The notes under the pieces: model-generated
Told to the model about the DNA's origin: nothing
Databases searched by the model: none
Seen by the model: only the letters and a program-made list of their open reading frames with translations
Source of the DNA: Neptunomonas marina
GTDB lineage: Bacteria > Pseudomonadota > Gammaproteobacteria > Pseudomonadales > Balneatricaceae
NCBI RefSeq assembly: GCF_004005935.1
Contig: NZ_SACQ01000001.1
Span: 248,001 to 312,000, forward strand
DNA: 64,000 nucleotides
Reading direction: 5' to 3'
Position numbers and translations under genes: made by a program
Shown here: one piece after another, positions 34,523 through 44,728 of the stretch
Numbering within the stretch: position 1 is the stretch's first letter
Layout: each line of letters starts with the position of its first letter

Positions 34523-35428
34523 TTAGCTTGAGCACCCTAAGGCTAAGCCAACTTTGGAACCGTTGTTGCGGCCAAGCTGCTGGGTAATCCAGTTGCCGGT
34601 AGCCGCCAGCTCTTTTAGGTCGATCCCCGTTTTGATACCGAGGCCCTCTAGCATATACACGACATCCTCACTAGCAACATTGCCGGATGCGCCACTTGCA
34701 TATGGACAGCCGCCTAAGCCCGCTACGGATGAGTCTATGACACTGATGCCATCCTGCAAAACCGCATACAAGTTAGCCAGTGCTTGGCCATAGGTATCAT
34801 GAAAGTGCGCTGCCAACTGATTGATTGGCACTTCGTTCGCCACCCGCGCTAGCATTTTGCGTGCGCGCACGGGCGTACCCACACCGATCGTATCGCCCAG
34901 TGAAATCTCATAGCAGCCCATATCGAGCAGCTCGCGGGAGACAGCCGCTACTTGTGATGGATCGATATCCCCCTCATAGGGGCAACCCAAAACAGTAGAA
35001 ACATAGCCACGGATACGGATATTGTTACGCTTAGCCGCTTCAACCACTGGAACAAAGCGCTCCAGTGATTCAGCGATCGAGCAGTTGATATTCTTGCGTG
35101 TGAATGACTCGGAGGCCGCGGTAAAGATTGCCACTTCATCGGCGCCGCTTTCAATCGCACCTTCGACACCGCGCAGGTTTGGTGTCAGGGCCGCATAAGC
35201 GACCCCGTCATGACGAGTAATACCGGCCATAACCGCCGCTGCATCACCCATCTGTGGTACCCACTTTGGTGATACGAAGCTCGCAGCTTCAATATGGGAT
35301 ACCCCAGCTGCCGCTAAGCGGTTGATCAACGCGACCTTGATATCGGTAGCGATGACTGGACCTGCTTCGTTCTGGAGACCATCCCGCGGGCCGACCTCCA
35401 CAATGCGTACTGAACTTGGCAGGGCCAT
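34523..35428 (-). CDS. liuE: Hydroxymethylglutaryl-CoA lyase
   Basis: LiuE (MvaB) splits 3-hydroxy-3-methylglutaryl-CoA into acetoacetate and acetyl-CoA, the last step of leucine degradation. The 301-residue TIM-barrel protein has the N-terminal [14 protein letters not shown] with catalytic Arg 15, the metal-binding [12 protein letters not shown] near 205, and the active-site loop [14 protein letters not shown] with Cys about 239. It starts 2 bp after liuD ends, so the two are translationally coupled. It acts in the cytoplasm. Confidence 0.95.
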   Translation of the reverse strand: MALPSSVRIVEVGPRDGLQNEAGPVIATDIKVALINRLAAAGVSHIEAASFVSPKWVPQMGDAAAVMAGITRHDGVAYAALTPNLRGVEGAIESGADEVAIFTAASESFTRKNINCSIAESLERFVPVVEAAKRNNIRIRGYVSTVLGCPYEGDIDPSQVAAVSRELLDMGCYEISLGDTIGVGTPVRARKMLARVANEVPINQLAAHFHDTYGQALANLYAVLQDGISVIDSSVAGLGGCPYASGASGNVASEDVVYMLEGLGIKTGIDLKELAATGNWITQQLGRNNGSKVGLALGCSS

Positions 35429-35430
35429 GA

Positions 35431-37416
35431 TTAGTCCTCCTCGTTGCTAACAGCAACCAGCGCTGCCCCTTCGGCAACCTGCTCACCTTCGGCAAAGAAG
35501 ATATCTTCAACGACACCGTCATGTGGTGCGCTGATGCTGTGCTCCATCTTCATCGCTTCCATGATCACGAGAGCGTCGCCTTCTTTCACCGCTTGGCCTT
35601 TTTCAACCAGCACGGCAACAATAGCGCCGTTCATTGGAGCCGTTAACGAGCCGCCAGCGGCGCCTTCATTATCGTCGAAGGTTGGGCGGAACTGCATTGC
35701 TTTGAACTGATCGCCTTCGCGGAACAGGGTTAGCTCGGTGTCGTTCATGAAACCGTGCACGCTGATACGGTGTCCGTTAACAACGGCATGTAGATGATCG
35801 TCGTTGAGTGTTGCCGAGACCTTAAACGTGGCATCATCCACGGTGATCTCGTAGCAATCATTCTCTTCGATGATGCTCACTTGGTGAGTCTCATCGCCAA
35901 CCACCCATGTTATTGGGCGCGCGTATGTTGCATTTAGACGCCAGCTGTTTTGTTTGTTGAAAGGAGAGTAAGGATCGCCTTTCACTAGGTTATCAGAGCG
36001 CTCGTTTTCCAGTGCAAAGCAGGTTGCTAGTGCGAGCTGGCTCTGAATATCCGCGTTGCCGCGCTTGAACAGCAGGTCACTGTGCTTATCGATAAAGCCC
36101 GTATCCAGCTCCTCCTGACGGAAGGGTTGGCTATCCGCGACTTGACGCAGGAAGCGAATGTTTGTGGTCATGCCGCCAATACGGTAAGACTCAAGGGCAT
36201 GCACTAAGCGGTTTAGCGCTTGCTCGCGGTTTTCGTCCCAGACGATCAGTTTGGCGATCATTGGGTCGTAGTACACACTAACCTCATCACCCTCAATAAC
36301 ACCGGTATCGACACGCACGTGAGCGTTCTCGTCTGGTGTGCGAAGGTAGCGCAAGTTGCCTGTAACAGGCAGGAAGTCGTTGTCTGGATCTTCAGCGTAA
36401 ATACGCGCTTCCAAGGCATGGCCGCGGATCTTGATCTGCGCTTGTTGCAGTGGCAAAGCTTCACCGTCAGCGATGCGTAACTGCCACTCAACGAGGTCTT
36501 GGCCGGTGATCATTTCAGTGACAGGGTGTTCTACTTGAAGACGAGTATTCATCTCCATGAAGTAGAAAGAGCCATCTTCGTCATATAGAAACTCAACGGT
36601 ACCTGCGCCCACGTAGTCGATCGCTTTTGCGGCAGCAACGGCTGCTTCACCCATCGCAACACGCGTCTCTTCTGAAAGACCAGGTGCGGGTGCTTCTTCG
36701 ATCACTTTCTGGTGGCGGCGCTGTACCGAGCAGTCACGCTCTGCAAGATAAACGCCGTTACCCTGTGAGTCGCAGAATACTTGGATCTCCACATGACGTG
36801 GTTTCGTCAGGTAGCGCTCGATCAACATGTCTGGGTTACCAAACGCGTTTTGTGCTTCGCGCTGAGCAGCTGATAGCGCTGCATCAAACTCATCGAGGCC
36901 GTTAACAACACGCATACCCTTACCACCGCCACCGGCGATCGCTTTGAGCAATAGCGGGAAACCACACTTTTCAGCTTCAGCTTTGAGCAGCTCAGGCGAT
37001 TGATCATCACCGTGATAACCCGGTACCAAAGGTACGTTAGCTTTCTCCATGATCGCTTTAGCCGCAGACTTTGAGCCCATGGCTGCGATTGCGGATGCTG
37101 GTGGGCCGATAAACGTGATGCCGTTAGCGGCTAACGCTTCAGCGAACTCAGTGTTCTCTGATAAGAAGCCGTAACCTGGATGCACGGCTTGTGCACCGGA
37201 CTCTTTGCAGATTTCGATAATACGGTCTGCGCGCAGGTAGCTCTCGCTGCTCGGTGCTGGGCCTAAAAGAAAGGCTTCGTCAGCCATCGCCACATGGCGG
37301 GCATTACGATCGGCTTCGGAGTAGACGGCAACACAACGAATACCCATACGATGTGCTGTTTGAATCACGCGGCAAGCGATCTCGCCACGGTTTGCAATTA
37401 GAATCTTGCTGAACAT
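35431..37416 (-). CDS. liuD: 3-Methylcrotonyl-CoA carboxylase alpha (biotin-containing) subunit
   Basis: LiuD carries the biotin carboxylase and biotin carrier of methylcrotonyl-CoA carboxylase, which converts 3-methylcrotonyl-CoA to 3-methylglutaconyl-CoA. The 661-residue product starts with the biotin-carboxylase fold ([20 protein letters not shown]). It has the ATP-grasp loop [13 protein letters not shown] near residue 160, [13 protein letters not shown] near 290, and a middle BT-like domain. A C-terminal carrier domain holds the biotinylated lysine in EAMKMEHS near residue 625. It is 6 bp after liuC and 2 bp before liuE. Confidence 0.96.
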   Translation of the reverse strand: MFSKILIANRGEIACRVIQTAHRMGIRCVAVYSEADRNARHVAMADEAFLLGPAPSSESYLRADRIIEICKESGAQAVHPGYGFLSENTEFAEALAANGITFIGPPASAIAAMGSKSAAKAIMEKANVPLVPGYHGDDQSPELLKAEAEKCGFPLLLKAIAGGGGKGMRVVNGLDEFDAALSAAQREAQNAFGNPDMLIERYLTKPRHVEIQVFCDSQGNGVYLAERDCSVQRRHQKVIEEAPAPGLSEETRVAMGEAAVAAAKAIDYVGAGTVEFLYDEDGSFYFMEMNTRLQVEHPVTEMITGQDLVEWQLRIADGEALPLQQAQIKIRGHALEARIYAEDPDNDFLPVTGNLRYLRTPDENAHVRVDTGVIEGDEVSVYYDPMIAKLIVWDENREQALNRLVHALESYRIGGMTTNIRFLRQVADSQPFRQEELDTGFIDKHSDLLFKRGNADIQSQLALATCFALENERSDNLVKGDPYSPFNKQNSWRLNATYARPITWVVGDETHQVSIIEENDCYEITVDDATFKVSATLNDDHLHAVVNGHRISVHGFMNDTELTLFREGDQFKAMQFRPTFDDNEGAAGGSLTAPMNGAIVAVLVEKGQAVKEGDALVIMEAMKMEHSISAPHDGVVEDIFFAEGEQVAEGAALVAVSNEED

Positions 37417-37422
37417 GGTGAC

Positions 37423-38220
37423 TTACTCCTGAATCCAGTTCGGTTTGCGTTTCTCAAGAAAGGCGCTTAAGCCCTCTTGGCCTTCAGCACTGACGCGGAT
37501 ATCCGCAATACGCTGGGCTGTGTCATCGATCACTGCTGGGTCGATCACCTTGCTACTGACGGCAAAGATCAACTCCTTGGCTGCGTGCATCCCTTGCGGG
37601 CTGTTTTTTCGCAGCTGCTTGGTGAAGCGCGCTGCTGCATCGCTTAGCAGTTCGGATGTTGCCACGACCTCATGTACCAAACCGAAGTCACATGCTTGCT
37701 CCGCAGAGAAAGGCTCTGCGGTCAGGAAATAGCGGCGTGATTGACGCTCACCTATCGCGCGTACGACATAGGGGCTGATTACCGCTGGAATTAGGCCAAT
37801 TTTTACCTCGCTCAAGCAGAATTGAGCCTCCGCTGAGGCGATCACAATATCGCAGCAGGCAGCAAGCCCAACCGCTCCGCCATAAGCGGCGCCTTGAACA
37901 AGACCAATGGTTGGTTTGTTTAAGCTATTTAAACGCTCCATCAGCTCAGCAAGGCGCCCTGCGTCTTCGAGGTTCTCTTGATGGGAGTTTTGTGCCATCC
38001 GCTTCATCCAAGCAAGGTCGGCGCCTGCGGAGAAGTTCTTGCCGTTAGAGCGTAAGATCAAGGCACGCACTGTGGTACTGTCAGACACCTCTTTTAAGCA
38101 TGAGATCAACTGGTTGATAACATCATCATCAAAGGCGTTGTGTACCTCAGGGCGATTCAGGGTTAGCTGCGCAATCCCCTGATCATCGACCTCTAACAGA
38201 ACACGAGTTGTATCAGTCAT
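37423..38220 (-). CDS. liuC: 3-Methylglutaconyl-CoA hydratase
   Basis: This crotonase-family enzyme hydrates 3-methylglutaconyl-CoA to HMG-CoA. The 265-residue product has the oxyanion-hole segments NGKNFSAGADLAWMKRMA near residue 60 and GAAYGGAVGLAACCDIVIAS near 110, and SEVKIGLIPAVISPYV near 138. It lies between liuB (11-bp gap) and liuD (6-bp gap) in the standard liuABCDE order, which supports methylglutaconyl-CoA over a general enoyl-CoA as substrate. Confidence 0.94.
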   Translation of the reverse strand: MTDTTRVLLEVDDQGIAQLTLNRPEVHNAFDDDVINQLISCLKEVSDSTTVRALILRSNGKNFSAGADLAWMKRMAQNSHQENLEDAGRLAELMERLNSLNKPTIGLVQGAAYGGAVGLAACCDIVIASAEAQFCLSEVKIGLIPAVISPYVVRAIGERQSRRYFLTAEPFSAEQACDFGLVHEVVATSELLSDAAARFTKQLRKNSPQGMHAAKELIFAVSSKVIDPAVIDDTAQRIADIRVSAEGQEGLSAFLEKRKPNWIQE

Positions 38221-38231
38221 TTTCGTGCTCC

Positions 38232-39839
38232 TTACATACGGAAGACGCCGAAGCGTGTTTCGCCAACAGGTTTGTTCAGTGCAGCTGATAAGCCCATACC
38301 GATCACTTCACGTGTCTGGGCTGGATCAATAACACCATCATCCCAGAGGCGAGCCGATGCGTAGTAAGGGTGGCCCTGATGCTCGTAGGTATCGATGATC
38401 GGCTGTTTGAACTCCGCTTCCTCTGCTTCGCTCCAGCTCTCGCCGCGACGCTCTTTACCGTCCCGAGTTACCGTTGCCATTACGCCTGCTGCTTGCTCGC
38501 CGCCCATTACTGAGATTCGCGCATTGGGCCACATCCACAAGAAGTTAGGGCTGTAAGCACGGCCACACATGCCGTAGTTACCCGCACCAAAGGAGCCGCC
38601 AATCAGAACGGTAAGCTTTGGAACTTCAGCACAAGCAACCGCTGTCACCAGTTTGGCACCGTGCTTGGCTATCCCCTCAGATTCGTACTTCTGGCCTACC
38701 ATGAAACCGGTAATGTTTTGCAGGAACAGTAATGGAATTTTGCGTTGGCAGCATAACTCGATAAAGTGCGCGCCTTTTTGAGCAGACTCGCTAAATAGGA
38801 TGCCATTGTTGGCAATGATGCCAACCGGGTAACCGTAGATATGCGCAAAGCCGGTAACCAGTGTTGTGCCGTAGTTCTTTTTGAACTCATCGAACTGAGA
38901 GTCATCAACGATACGCGCAATCACTTCGCGAACATCAAATGGCTTTTTCAAGTCCGTACCCACGATGCCGTATAGCTCGTCTGCTGGATATCGCGGCGCT
39001 TGCGGTGCTTTGACATCCAGATCAAGTGGCTTTTTGCGGTTTAGGTTGGATACAACCGTACGCGCAATTTGCAGCGCGTGTTGATCGTTCTCTGCGTAAT
39101 GGTCAGCAACACCAGAGACCTTACAGTGCACATCGGCACCCCCTAGGTCCTCTGCGGATACCACTTCACCGGTTGCGGCTTTCACCAGCGGTGGGCCTGC
39201 CAAGAAGATAGTGCCTTGGTTACGAACGATGATTGACTCATCAGCCATCGCTGGAACATAGGCGCCACCTGCTGTACAGAGGCCCATAACAACGGCGATC
39301 TGAGGAATACCTTTCGATGACATGCGCGCTTGGTTAAAGAAGATGCGCCCGAAATGGTCGCGATCTGGGAAAACGTCATCTTGCTGTGGCAAGTTGGCAC
39401 CGCCAGAGTCCACCAAGTAGATACATGGCAGGTGGTTTTGCTCAGCGATCTCTTGCGCACGCAGGTGCTTTTTAACCGTAAGCGGGTAGTAGGTGCCGCC
39501 TTTTACCGTCGCATCATTCGCGATGATCATGCACTCTTGGCCGGACACGCGGCCGATACCGGTGATAATACCGGCAGCTGGAATAACGTCTTCGTAGACT
39601 TTATATGCTGCCATCTGCGACAGCTCCAAAAATGCTGAGCCTGGGTCGATCAACGTATTGATGCGGTCACGAGGGAGAAGTTTGCCGCGTGAGGTGTGGC
39701 GCTCTTGATATGAAGGGCCACCGCCTTGTTCAATAACGCCGACTTTTTCGCGCAGATCTTTTACTGCTTGCTCCATCAACTCTTGGCGAGCGAGGTAGTC
39801 TTCGGCGCGTGTGTTCACTTTGCTCTGGATTACTGACAT
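38232..39839 (-). CDS. liuB: 3-Methylcrotonyl-CoA carboxylase beta (carboxyltransferase) subunit
   Basis: LiuB transfers carboxybiotin CO2 to 3-methylcrotonyl-CoA. The 535-residue product has the acyl-CoA carboxyltransferase layout: N-terminal [35 protein letters not shown] near 140, [19 protein letters not shown] near 180, and the C-terminal [20 protein letters not shown] near 425, which is typical of MCC beta. It sits downstream of liuA across an 86-bp gap and upstream of liuC. Confidence 0.95.
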   Translation of the reverse strand: MSVIQSKVNTRAEDYLARQELMEQAVKDLREKVGVIEQGGGPSYQERHTSRGKLLPRDRINTLIDPGSAFLELSQMAAYKVYEDVIPAAGIITGIGRVSGQECMIIANDATVKGGTYYPLTVKKHLRAQEIAEQNHLPCIYLVDSGGANLPQQDDVFPDRDHFGRIFFNQARMSSKGIPQIAVVMGLCTAGGAYVPAMADESIIVRNQGTIFLAGPPLVKAATGEVVSAEDLGGADVHCKVSGVADHYAENDQHALQIARTVVSNLNRKKPLDLDVKAPQAPRYPADELYGIVGTDLKKPFDVREVIARIVDDSQFDEFKKNYGTTLVTGFAHIYGYPVGIIANNGILFSESAQKGAHFIELCCQRKIPLLFLQNITGFMVGQKYESEGIAKHGAKLVTAVACAEVPKLTVLIGGSFGAGNYGMCGRAYSPNFLWMWPNARISVMGGEQAAGVMATVTRDGKERRGESWSEAEEAEFKQPIIDTYEHQGHPYYASARLWDDGVIDPAQTREVIGMGLSAALNKPVGETRFGVFRM

Positions 39840-39925
39840 AGCCTTTCCTCTCTGGTCTGAGGGGTGATGGGCACCCGTCAGACCTGTATCAGTCCTAAAA
39901 TTAGAAGGTTTTTGCGAAGGGGAGC

Positions 39926-41092
39926 TTACTTGTTAAGGAACAGCTCGCGTCCGATCAACATACGGCGGATCTCAGAAGTCCCTGCGCCAATCTCGTAAAG
40001 CTTGGCATCGCGCAATAGACGACCTGTTGGGAACTCATTGATATAGCCGTTACCACCCAATAACTGAATCGCATCCAGAGCGATCTTAGTTGCCATTTCG
40101 GCCGAGTAGAGGATACAGCCAGCAGCATCTTTACGGGATGTTTCGCCGCGTTCTGCTGCCATACCGTTGAGGTAAACATAGGATTTTGATGCGTTCATCA
40201 GCGTGTACATATCGGCAATTTTGCCTTGTACCAGCTCGAATTCACCAATTGGCTGGCCAAACTGCTGGCGGTCGCGGATATAGGGTACGCAGATATCCAT
40301 TGCCGCTTGCATGATGCCTAGCGGGCCACCGGATAAGACTAAACGTTCGTAGTCCAGGCCGCTCATCAATACTTTTACGCCACCGTTGAGTTCGCCCAGG
40401 ATGTTCTCTTTAGGAACCGGGCAATCTTGGAACACTAGCTCACAGGTGTTTGATCCGCGCATACCCAGCTTGTCGAGTTTCTGGTGGCGGCTGAACCCTG
40501 GGAAGTCACGCTCAACGATAAAAGCTGTAATGCCACGTGGGCCAGCAGTGATATCAGTTTTAGCGTAGATAACATAGGTGTTGGCATCAGGACCGTTAGT
40601 GATCCACATCTTGTTGCCATTGAGTAGGTAGTGGTCACCGTTATCGCGCGCCGTTAGCTTCATAGATACCACGTCCGAACCTGCATTTGGCTCAGACATC
40701 GCCAATGCACCGATGTGCTCACCGCTGACAAGCTTAGGCAGGTATTTCTGCTTTTGCTCTTCGGTGCCGTTACGGTGAATCTGGTTAACGCAGAGGTTGG
40801 AGTGCGCACCGTATGATAGGCCAACAGAGGCAGACGCACGGCTGATCTCTTCCATCGCGATGATATGAGCAAGGTAGCCCATACCAACGCCACCGTAAGC
40901 TTCATCAACTGTAATACCGAGCAGGCCCATGTCGCCAAACTTGCGCCACAGGTCGTTCGGGAACTCGTTCTCTTGGTCAATTTGTTCTGCACGTGGCGCA
41001 ATCTCCTGCGCCGCAAAGCTATTGACCTGCTCACGAAGCATGTCGATAGTTTCGCCCAGACCGAAGTTCAGTTCAGTGTATTGTGAGATCAT
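39926..41092 (-). CDS. liuA: Isovaleryl-CoA dehydrogenase
   Basis: This FAD-dependent acyl-CoA dehydrogenase oxidises isovaleryl-CoA to 3-methylcrotonyl-CoA and passes electrons to ETF. The 388-residue product shows [17 protein letters not shown] near residue 92, [16 protein letters not shown] near 132, [17 protein letters not shown], and [17 protein letters not shown] near 245. The last holds the glutamate that serves as catalytic base in isovaleryl-CoA dehydrogenases. The C-terminal [20 protein letters not shown] is typical. It is the first catabolic gene after the regulator liuR, separated by 45 bp. Confidence 0.95.
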   Translation of the reverse strand: MISQYTELNFGLGETIDMLREQVNSFAAQEIAPRAEQIDQENEFPNDLWRKFGDMGLLGITVDEAYGGVGMGYLAHIIAMEEISRASASVGLSYGAHSNLCVNQIHRNGTEEQKQKYLPKLVSGEHIGALAMSEPNAGSDVVSMKLTARDNGDHYLLNGNKMWITNGPDANTYVIYAKTDITAGPRGITAFIVERDFPGFSRHQKLDKLGMRGSNTCELVFQDCPVPKENILGELNGGVKVLMSGLDYERLVLSGGPLGIMQAAMDICVPYIRDRQQFGQPIGEFELVQGKIADMYTLMNASKSYVYLNGMAAERGETSRKDAAGCILYSAEMATKIALDAIQLLGGNGYINEFPTGRLLRDAKLYEIGAGTSEIRRMLIGRELFLNK

Positions 41093-41137
41093 AGTGACAC
41101 CCTTACCCTTGGTTATCTTTCTCGCGCCTTGATTAGC

Positions 41138-41554
41138 TCAGGCGGAGTTTGCTTTTTGTTGTTTTTTGCTCGCCAGCTCTTCTAGTGCTTCTTGACAGCG
41201 CGCCTCAGCGCTATCCAGCTCCAGTTGAACCATCGCGATATCGTTAAGTTGTTGCTCCAGCGCGCTGCGGCGCTGGTGAATCTTGTCCAGTAGCAGTTTT
41301 AACTGCTTTTCACTGCCCGAGAGTGTTTCGTCCCAAAGGTCGAACAGTTCACGGGTTTCTGCCAGTGAGAAGCCTAAACGCTTCCCACGGAGGATCAGTT
41401 TGAGTCGCACACGGTCTTGGCGGCTGTAGATGCGCGTCTGGCCGCGGCGGCGTGGTGAGAGTAATCCTTGGTCTTCATAAAAACGGATACTGCGCGTTGT
41501 TACGTCGAACTCGCTCGCCAACTCACTGATTGAATAGGTAGCCTGTTTTTCCAT
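41138..41554 (-). CDS. liuR: MerR family regulator LiuR
   Basis: LiuR is the MerR-type regulator of leucine and isovalerate utilisation in many proteobacteria. The 138-residue product has the N-terminal MerR helix-turn-helix and wing (YSISELASEFDVTTRSIRFY, then RRRGQTRIYSRQDRVRLKL), a coiled-coil dimerisation helix and a charged C-terminus. It heads the minus-strand liu operon. A perfect TTTACGT-AA-ACGTAAA repeat lies 40 bp upstream of its start, consistent with autoregulation. Two related repeats precede the liv and thiolase genes on the other strand. Confidence 0.93.
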   Translation of the reverse strand: MEKQATYSISELASEFDVTTRSIRFYEDQGLLSPRRRGQTRIYSRQDRVRLKLILRGKRLGFSLAETRELFDLWDETLSGSEKQLKLLLDKIHQRRSALEQQLNDIAMVQLELDSAEARCQEALEELASKKQQKANSA

Positions 41555-41593
41555 ATTTATTTACTTATTTTTTATTTCACAATGTATCGGAAG

Positions 41594-41609
41594 TTTACGT
41601 AAACGTAAA
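41594..41609. promoter_or_regulatory. LiuR-type operator upstream of liuR-liuABCDE
   Basis: TTTACGT-AA-ACGTAAA is a perfect 7-bp inverted repeat with a 2-bp centre, 40 bp upstream of the liuR start. It fits the ACGT-containing dyads reported for LiuR regulons in gammaproteobacteria; the match to a formal matrix was not computed. Confidence 0.75.
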
Positions 41610-41771
41610 GCAAGAAAAGGGTGTGTCTAAAGTCTACCATAAAAGGTTTTTTTATTGTCATCTCACTGTTTTTTAACAGTTTTTTTGGGGTTGTTGGTGG
41701 TTAATGCAGGGTAGTAATACCAAAGTAGTACTTGGCTTTCAGTAAGGGAAATTGCTAATTTTGGATCACGG

Positions 41772-41787
41772 CTTACGCGAACGTAAG
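41772..41787. promoter_or_regulatory. LiuR-type operator upstream of the liv transporter operon
   Basis: CTTACGC-GA-ACGTAAG has the same 16-bp layout as the liuR site, with one mismatch between half-sites, and lies 72 bp before the start of the ATPase gene livG. It suggests co-regulation of amino-acid uptake with leucine breakdown. Confidence 0.6.
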
Positions 41788-41858
41788 CAGGAAGCCACGC
41801 AGCCACGCACACAACAGTGCAACTGCACAATAAGAACAAAAGAGGCTTAGTATCCGCA

Positions 41859-42641
41859 ATGAGTGCAGATAGTTCAGATTATGTTCTGGAAACCCAGAAC
41901 CTGATTAAAGAGTTTAAGGGTTTTACCGCCGTCGATGATGTCAATCTGAAGGTTCAGCGTGGTCATATCCATGCGCTTATTGGGCCAAACGGCGCGGGCA
42001 AAACCACCGTATTCAACCTGTTGACCAAATTTTTGACGCCTACGTCGGGCCGAATTCTCTATAACGGCGACGATATTACGTCGATGAAGTCAGCTGCCAT
42101 CGCCCGCAAAGGCGTGGTGCGTTCTTTCCAGATCTCTGCTGTGTTTCCACACCTCAGTGTTTTGGAGAATGTTCGTGTCGCTTTGCAGCGTAAAGAAGGG
42201 AATAGCTTCCATTTCTGGCGTCATGAAAGTGTATTAGACAACCTGAATGATCGTGCGGTGGAGTTGCTTGACTCAGTTGGTCTGGCTGATTTTGCAGACG
42301 CGACAACGGTTGACCTTTCGTACGGGCGCAAGCGCGCTCTGGAGATTGCTACAACATTGGCACTTGAGCCTGAACTGATGCTTCTCGACGAGCCGACTCA
42401 GGGTATGGGGCACGAAGATGTTGATGTCGTAGCGAACCTTATCAAGAAGGTATCCAAGGATCGCACGATCTTGATGGTAGAGCACAACTTGCACGTCGTA
42501 TCTAAGTTAGCTGACCAGATTACCGTGTTGCAGCGTGGCGCTATCTTGACCGAGGGAACATACGAAAAAGTTTCGGCTGACCCACGTGTTAAAGAGGCAT
42601 ATCTCGGTGTTGCTGCAGATGAGTCGGAGGAAGCGGCATGA
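41859..42641 (+). CDS. livG: Branched-chain amino acid-type ABC transporter ATPase LivG
   Basis: This is one of two ATPases of a HAAT-family importer. The 260-residue product has the Walker A GPNGAGKTT (residues 42-50), the signature LSYGRKRALEIA near 165, Walker B LMLLDEPTQGM and H-loop VEHNLHVVS. I use the ATG at 41859 (MSADSSDYV) because AGAGG lies about 13 bp upstream; an in-frame GTG at 41817 is less likely. The gene overlaps livF by 4 bp (ATGA). Leucine or related amino acids are the inferred substrate, based on the neighbouring liu genes and shared operator. Confidence 0.9.
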   Translation: MSADSSDYVLETQNLIKEFKGFTAVDDVNLKVQRGHIHALIGPNGAGKTTVFNLLTKFLTPTSGRILYNGDDITSMKSAAIARKGVVRSFQISAVFPHLSVLENVRVALQRKEGNSFHFWRHESVLDNLNDRAVELLDSVGLADFADATTVDLSYGRKRALEIATTLALEPELMLLDEPTQGMGHEDVDVVANLIKKVSKDRTILMVEHNLHVVSKLADQITVLQRGAILTEGTYEKVSADPRVKEAYLGVAADESEEAA

Positions 42642-43348
42642 GTTCAACAGGTGAAAAGGTCCGCATCAGCGATCTACATGCATTTTACGGCGAATCGCAC
42701 ATCTTGCATGGCATCGATATGACCATCCAGCAAGGCGAGCTGGTAACGCTACTGGGCCGTAACGGTGCGGGTCGTTCTACAACGCTGAAGGCGATCATGA
42801 ATATGGTGGGGCGCCGTACAGGTTCCATCGTAATCAACGGTAATGAAACGATTGATATGCCTGCACACCGTATCGCTCATCTTGGTATGGGTTTCTGCCC
42901 GGAGGAGCGCGGTATTTTCTCAAGCTTAAATGTTGAGGAAAACCTGATGCTGCCGCCATCGGTTCGTTCTGATGGTATGAGCGTGGAAGAGATCTATGAG
43001 ATGTTTCCAAACTTGTACGAGCGCCGCATGAGTCAGGGGACTCGTTTGTCTGGCGGTGAGCAGCAGATGCTTGCGTTAGCGCGCATTCTTCGCACGGGTG
43101 CCAATATCTTGCTATTAGATGAAATTACCGAAGGCTTGGCACCCGTTATCGTCCAGAAACTGGGCGAAGTACTCATGAAGCTCAAAGAGCGTGGGTTAAC
43201 CATTTTGCTGGTGGAGCAGAACTTCCGTTTTGCGGCGCCAATTGCTGATCGACATTATGTGATGGAGCACGGCCATATTGTCGAAGAAGTTCATGCACAT
43301 GAACTCAAAGAGAAAACAGAGTTGCTGAATACCTATCTGGGCGTCTGA
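42638..43348 (+). CDS. livF: Branched-chain amino acid-type ABC transporter ATPase LivF (Walker A Lys to Arg)
   Basis: This is the second ATPase of the importer, 236 residues. Its Walker A reads GRNGAGRSTTLK at 40-51: the invariant P-loop lysine is replaced by arginine at residue 46 (codon CGT). The signature LSGGEQQMLALARIL near 135, Walker B ILLLDEITEG near 158 and the switch region VEQNFRFAAPIADRH look intact. Because LivG keeps its lysine, the transporter would have one canonical and one altered site. The gene starts in the livG stop codon (ATGA) and is followed after 60 bp by the binding-protein gene. Confidence 0.9.
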   Translation: MSSTGEKVRISDLHAFYGESHILHGIDMTIQQGELVTLLGRNGAGRSTTLKAIMNMVGRRTGSIVINGNETIDMPAHRIAHLGMGFCPEERGIFSSLNVEENLMLPPSVRSDGMSVEEIYEMFPNLYERRMSQGTRLSGGEQQMLALARILRTGANILLLDEITEGLAPVIVQKLGEVLMKLKERGLTILLVEQNFRFAAPIADRHYVMEHGHIVEEVHAHELKEKTELLNTYLGV

Positions 43349-43408
43349 GCAGTTCAGATGTCTTCCTTGAAGTATAAAAATAAAAATCTCGAATCCAGGA
43401 GAGTGACG

Positions 43409-44611
43409 ATGAAATCTATGAACAAAACCCTGCTGTCTGCTGCAATGGCTGTTGCAATGACTACGTCTGTAGCGCACGCAAATGTATCTGACGACAAAGT
43501 AAAAATTGGTGTCCTTGCGGACATGGGTGGTGTTTACGCTGATGTATGTGGCCCAGGCTGTGTGACAGCTGTTGAAATGGCCGTTGAAGATTTCGGTGGC
43601 AAAGTACTAGGCAAGCCAATTGAGATCGTTTCTGCCGACGACCAAAACAAACCAGATGTTGGTTCGGCTAAGGTTCGTGAGTGGGTTGAAAGCCAAGGCG
43701 TTGACGTTGTAACAGGTTTGGTTGCGTCGTCAGTGACAGGTGCTGTAACTAAAGTTACAACCGACAACAAAAAGATCGCGCTAATTGCTGCATCTGCAAG
43801 TAACGCGTTTACGACGAAAGCATGTTCTCCATACAACGCTCACTGGACTTACAACGTAGTTGCATTGGCTAACGGTACGGTTAAGCCAATGGTGCAATCA
43901 GGTAAGAAAAAGTGGTTCTTTATCACAGCTGATTACGCTTTCGGTCATGCACTAGAGGGCGTTGCATCTAAGGTTATCAAATCTGAAGGTGGTGAAGTGG
44001 TAGGTGCGGTTCGAGCACCGTTAGGTACAACTGACTTCTCCTCTTACATCCTACAGGCGCAAGCATCTGGTGCTGATGTTGTTGGCCTAGCAAATGCGGG
44101 TGCTGATTTCGTCAACTCCCTGAAAACTGCGGCTGAGTTCGGTCTTACTGAGATGATGGATGTTGCCGGCTTGCTCGTGTTTACACCAAACGCTCAAGCG
44201 CTTGATCCAGCTATCGCTGGTGGCATGAAAACAACAACGGGTTTCTACTGGGATCGCGATGCGGAAGCGCGCGAATGGAGTGCTCGCTTTAAAGAGCGTC
44301 ACGGTAAAATTCCAGCAATGCCTCACGCTGGTGCTTACTCGGCAACGATGCACTACCTGAACTCTGTAAAAGAAGCAGGTACTGACGATTCTGACGCTGT
44401 AATGAAGGTAATGAAGGCTAACAAGCCAAATGACTTCTTCGCTAAGAACGCTTACCTACGTGCCGATGGCCGTATGGTTCACGACATGTACCTAGTGAAC
44501 ATCACAAAAGAGTCTGAGCGTAAGACTAGCGATAATATTTTCAATATCGAAAAAGTTATCCCAGGCGACCAAGCATTCGCACCAATGCTGCCTGAGTGTG
44601 AGTTCAAATAA
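43409..44611 (+). CDS. Periplasmic substrate-binding protein of the liv-type ABC transporter
   Basis: This is a 400-residue type I periplasmic binding protein (Peripla_BP_6 family). The signal peptide is MKSMNKTLLSAAMAVAMTTS, with cleavage near AHA-NVS at about residue 24. The mature chain starts VKIGVLADMGGVYADVCGPG and carries the lobe pattern WFFITADYAFGHALEGVASK and DVVGLANAGADFVNSLK. ATG at 43409 follows AGGAGAG, so the in-frame start at 43358 is rejected. It shares its operon with livF upstream and livH downstream; a stable hairpin follows it. The ligand is inferred as leucine, a branched-chain amino acid or a related amide. Confidence 0.9.
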   Translation: MKSMNKTLLSAAMAVAMTTSVAHANVSDDKVKIGVLADMGGVYADVCGPGCVTAVEMAVEDFGGKVLGKPIEIVSADDQNKPDVGSAKVREWVESQGVDVVTGLVASSVTGAVTKVTTDNKKIALIAASASNAFTTKACSPYNAHWTYNVVALANGTVKPMVQSGKKKWFFITADYAFGHALEGVASKVIKSEGGEVVGAVRAPLGTTDFSSYILQAQASGADVVGLANAGADFVNSLKTAAEFGLTEMMDVAGLLVFTPNAQALDPAIAGGMKTTTGFYWDRDAEAREWSARFKERHGKIPAMPHAGAYSATMHYLNSVKEAGTDDSDAVMKVMKANKPNDFFAKNAYLRADGRMVHDMYLVNITKESERKTSDNIFNIEKVIPGDQAFAPMLPECEFK

Positions 44612-44646
44612 TAAAAACTAGCCCGTTCAGTTACTGAGTATCTGAC

Positions 44647-44676
44647 CCTTGAGCCGCCCGCAGAGGTGGCTCAGGG
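44647..44676 (+). terminator. Hairpin between binding-protein and permease genes (partial terminator candidate)
   Basis: CCTTGAGCCGCC (44647-44658) pairs with GGTGGCTCAGGG (44665-44676) across a CGCAGA loop, with one G-U pair. No T run follows, so it is likelier to reduce read-through or protect the upstream mRNA, giving more binding protein than permease. Confidence 0.55.
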
Positions 44677-44728
44677 CGGGCATTGTTCGCCTCTTACTTA
44701 GGTGGGAGCGAATTTTTGGGGTAAAACT

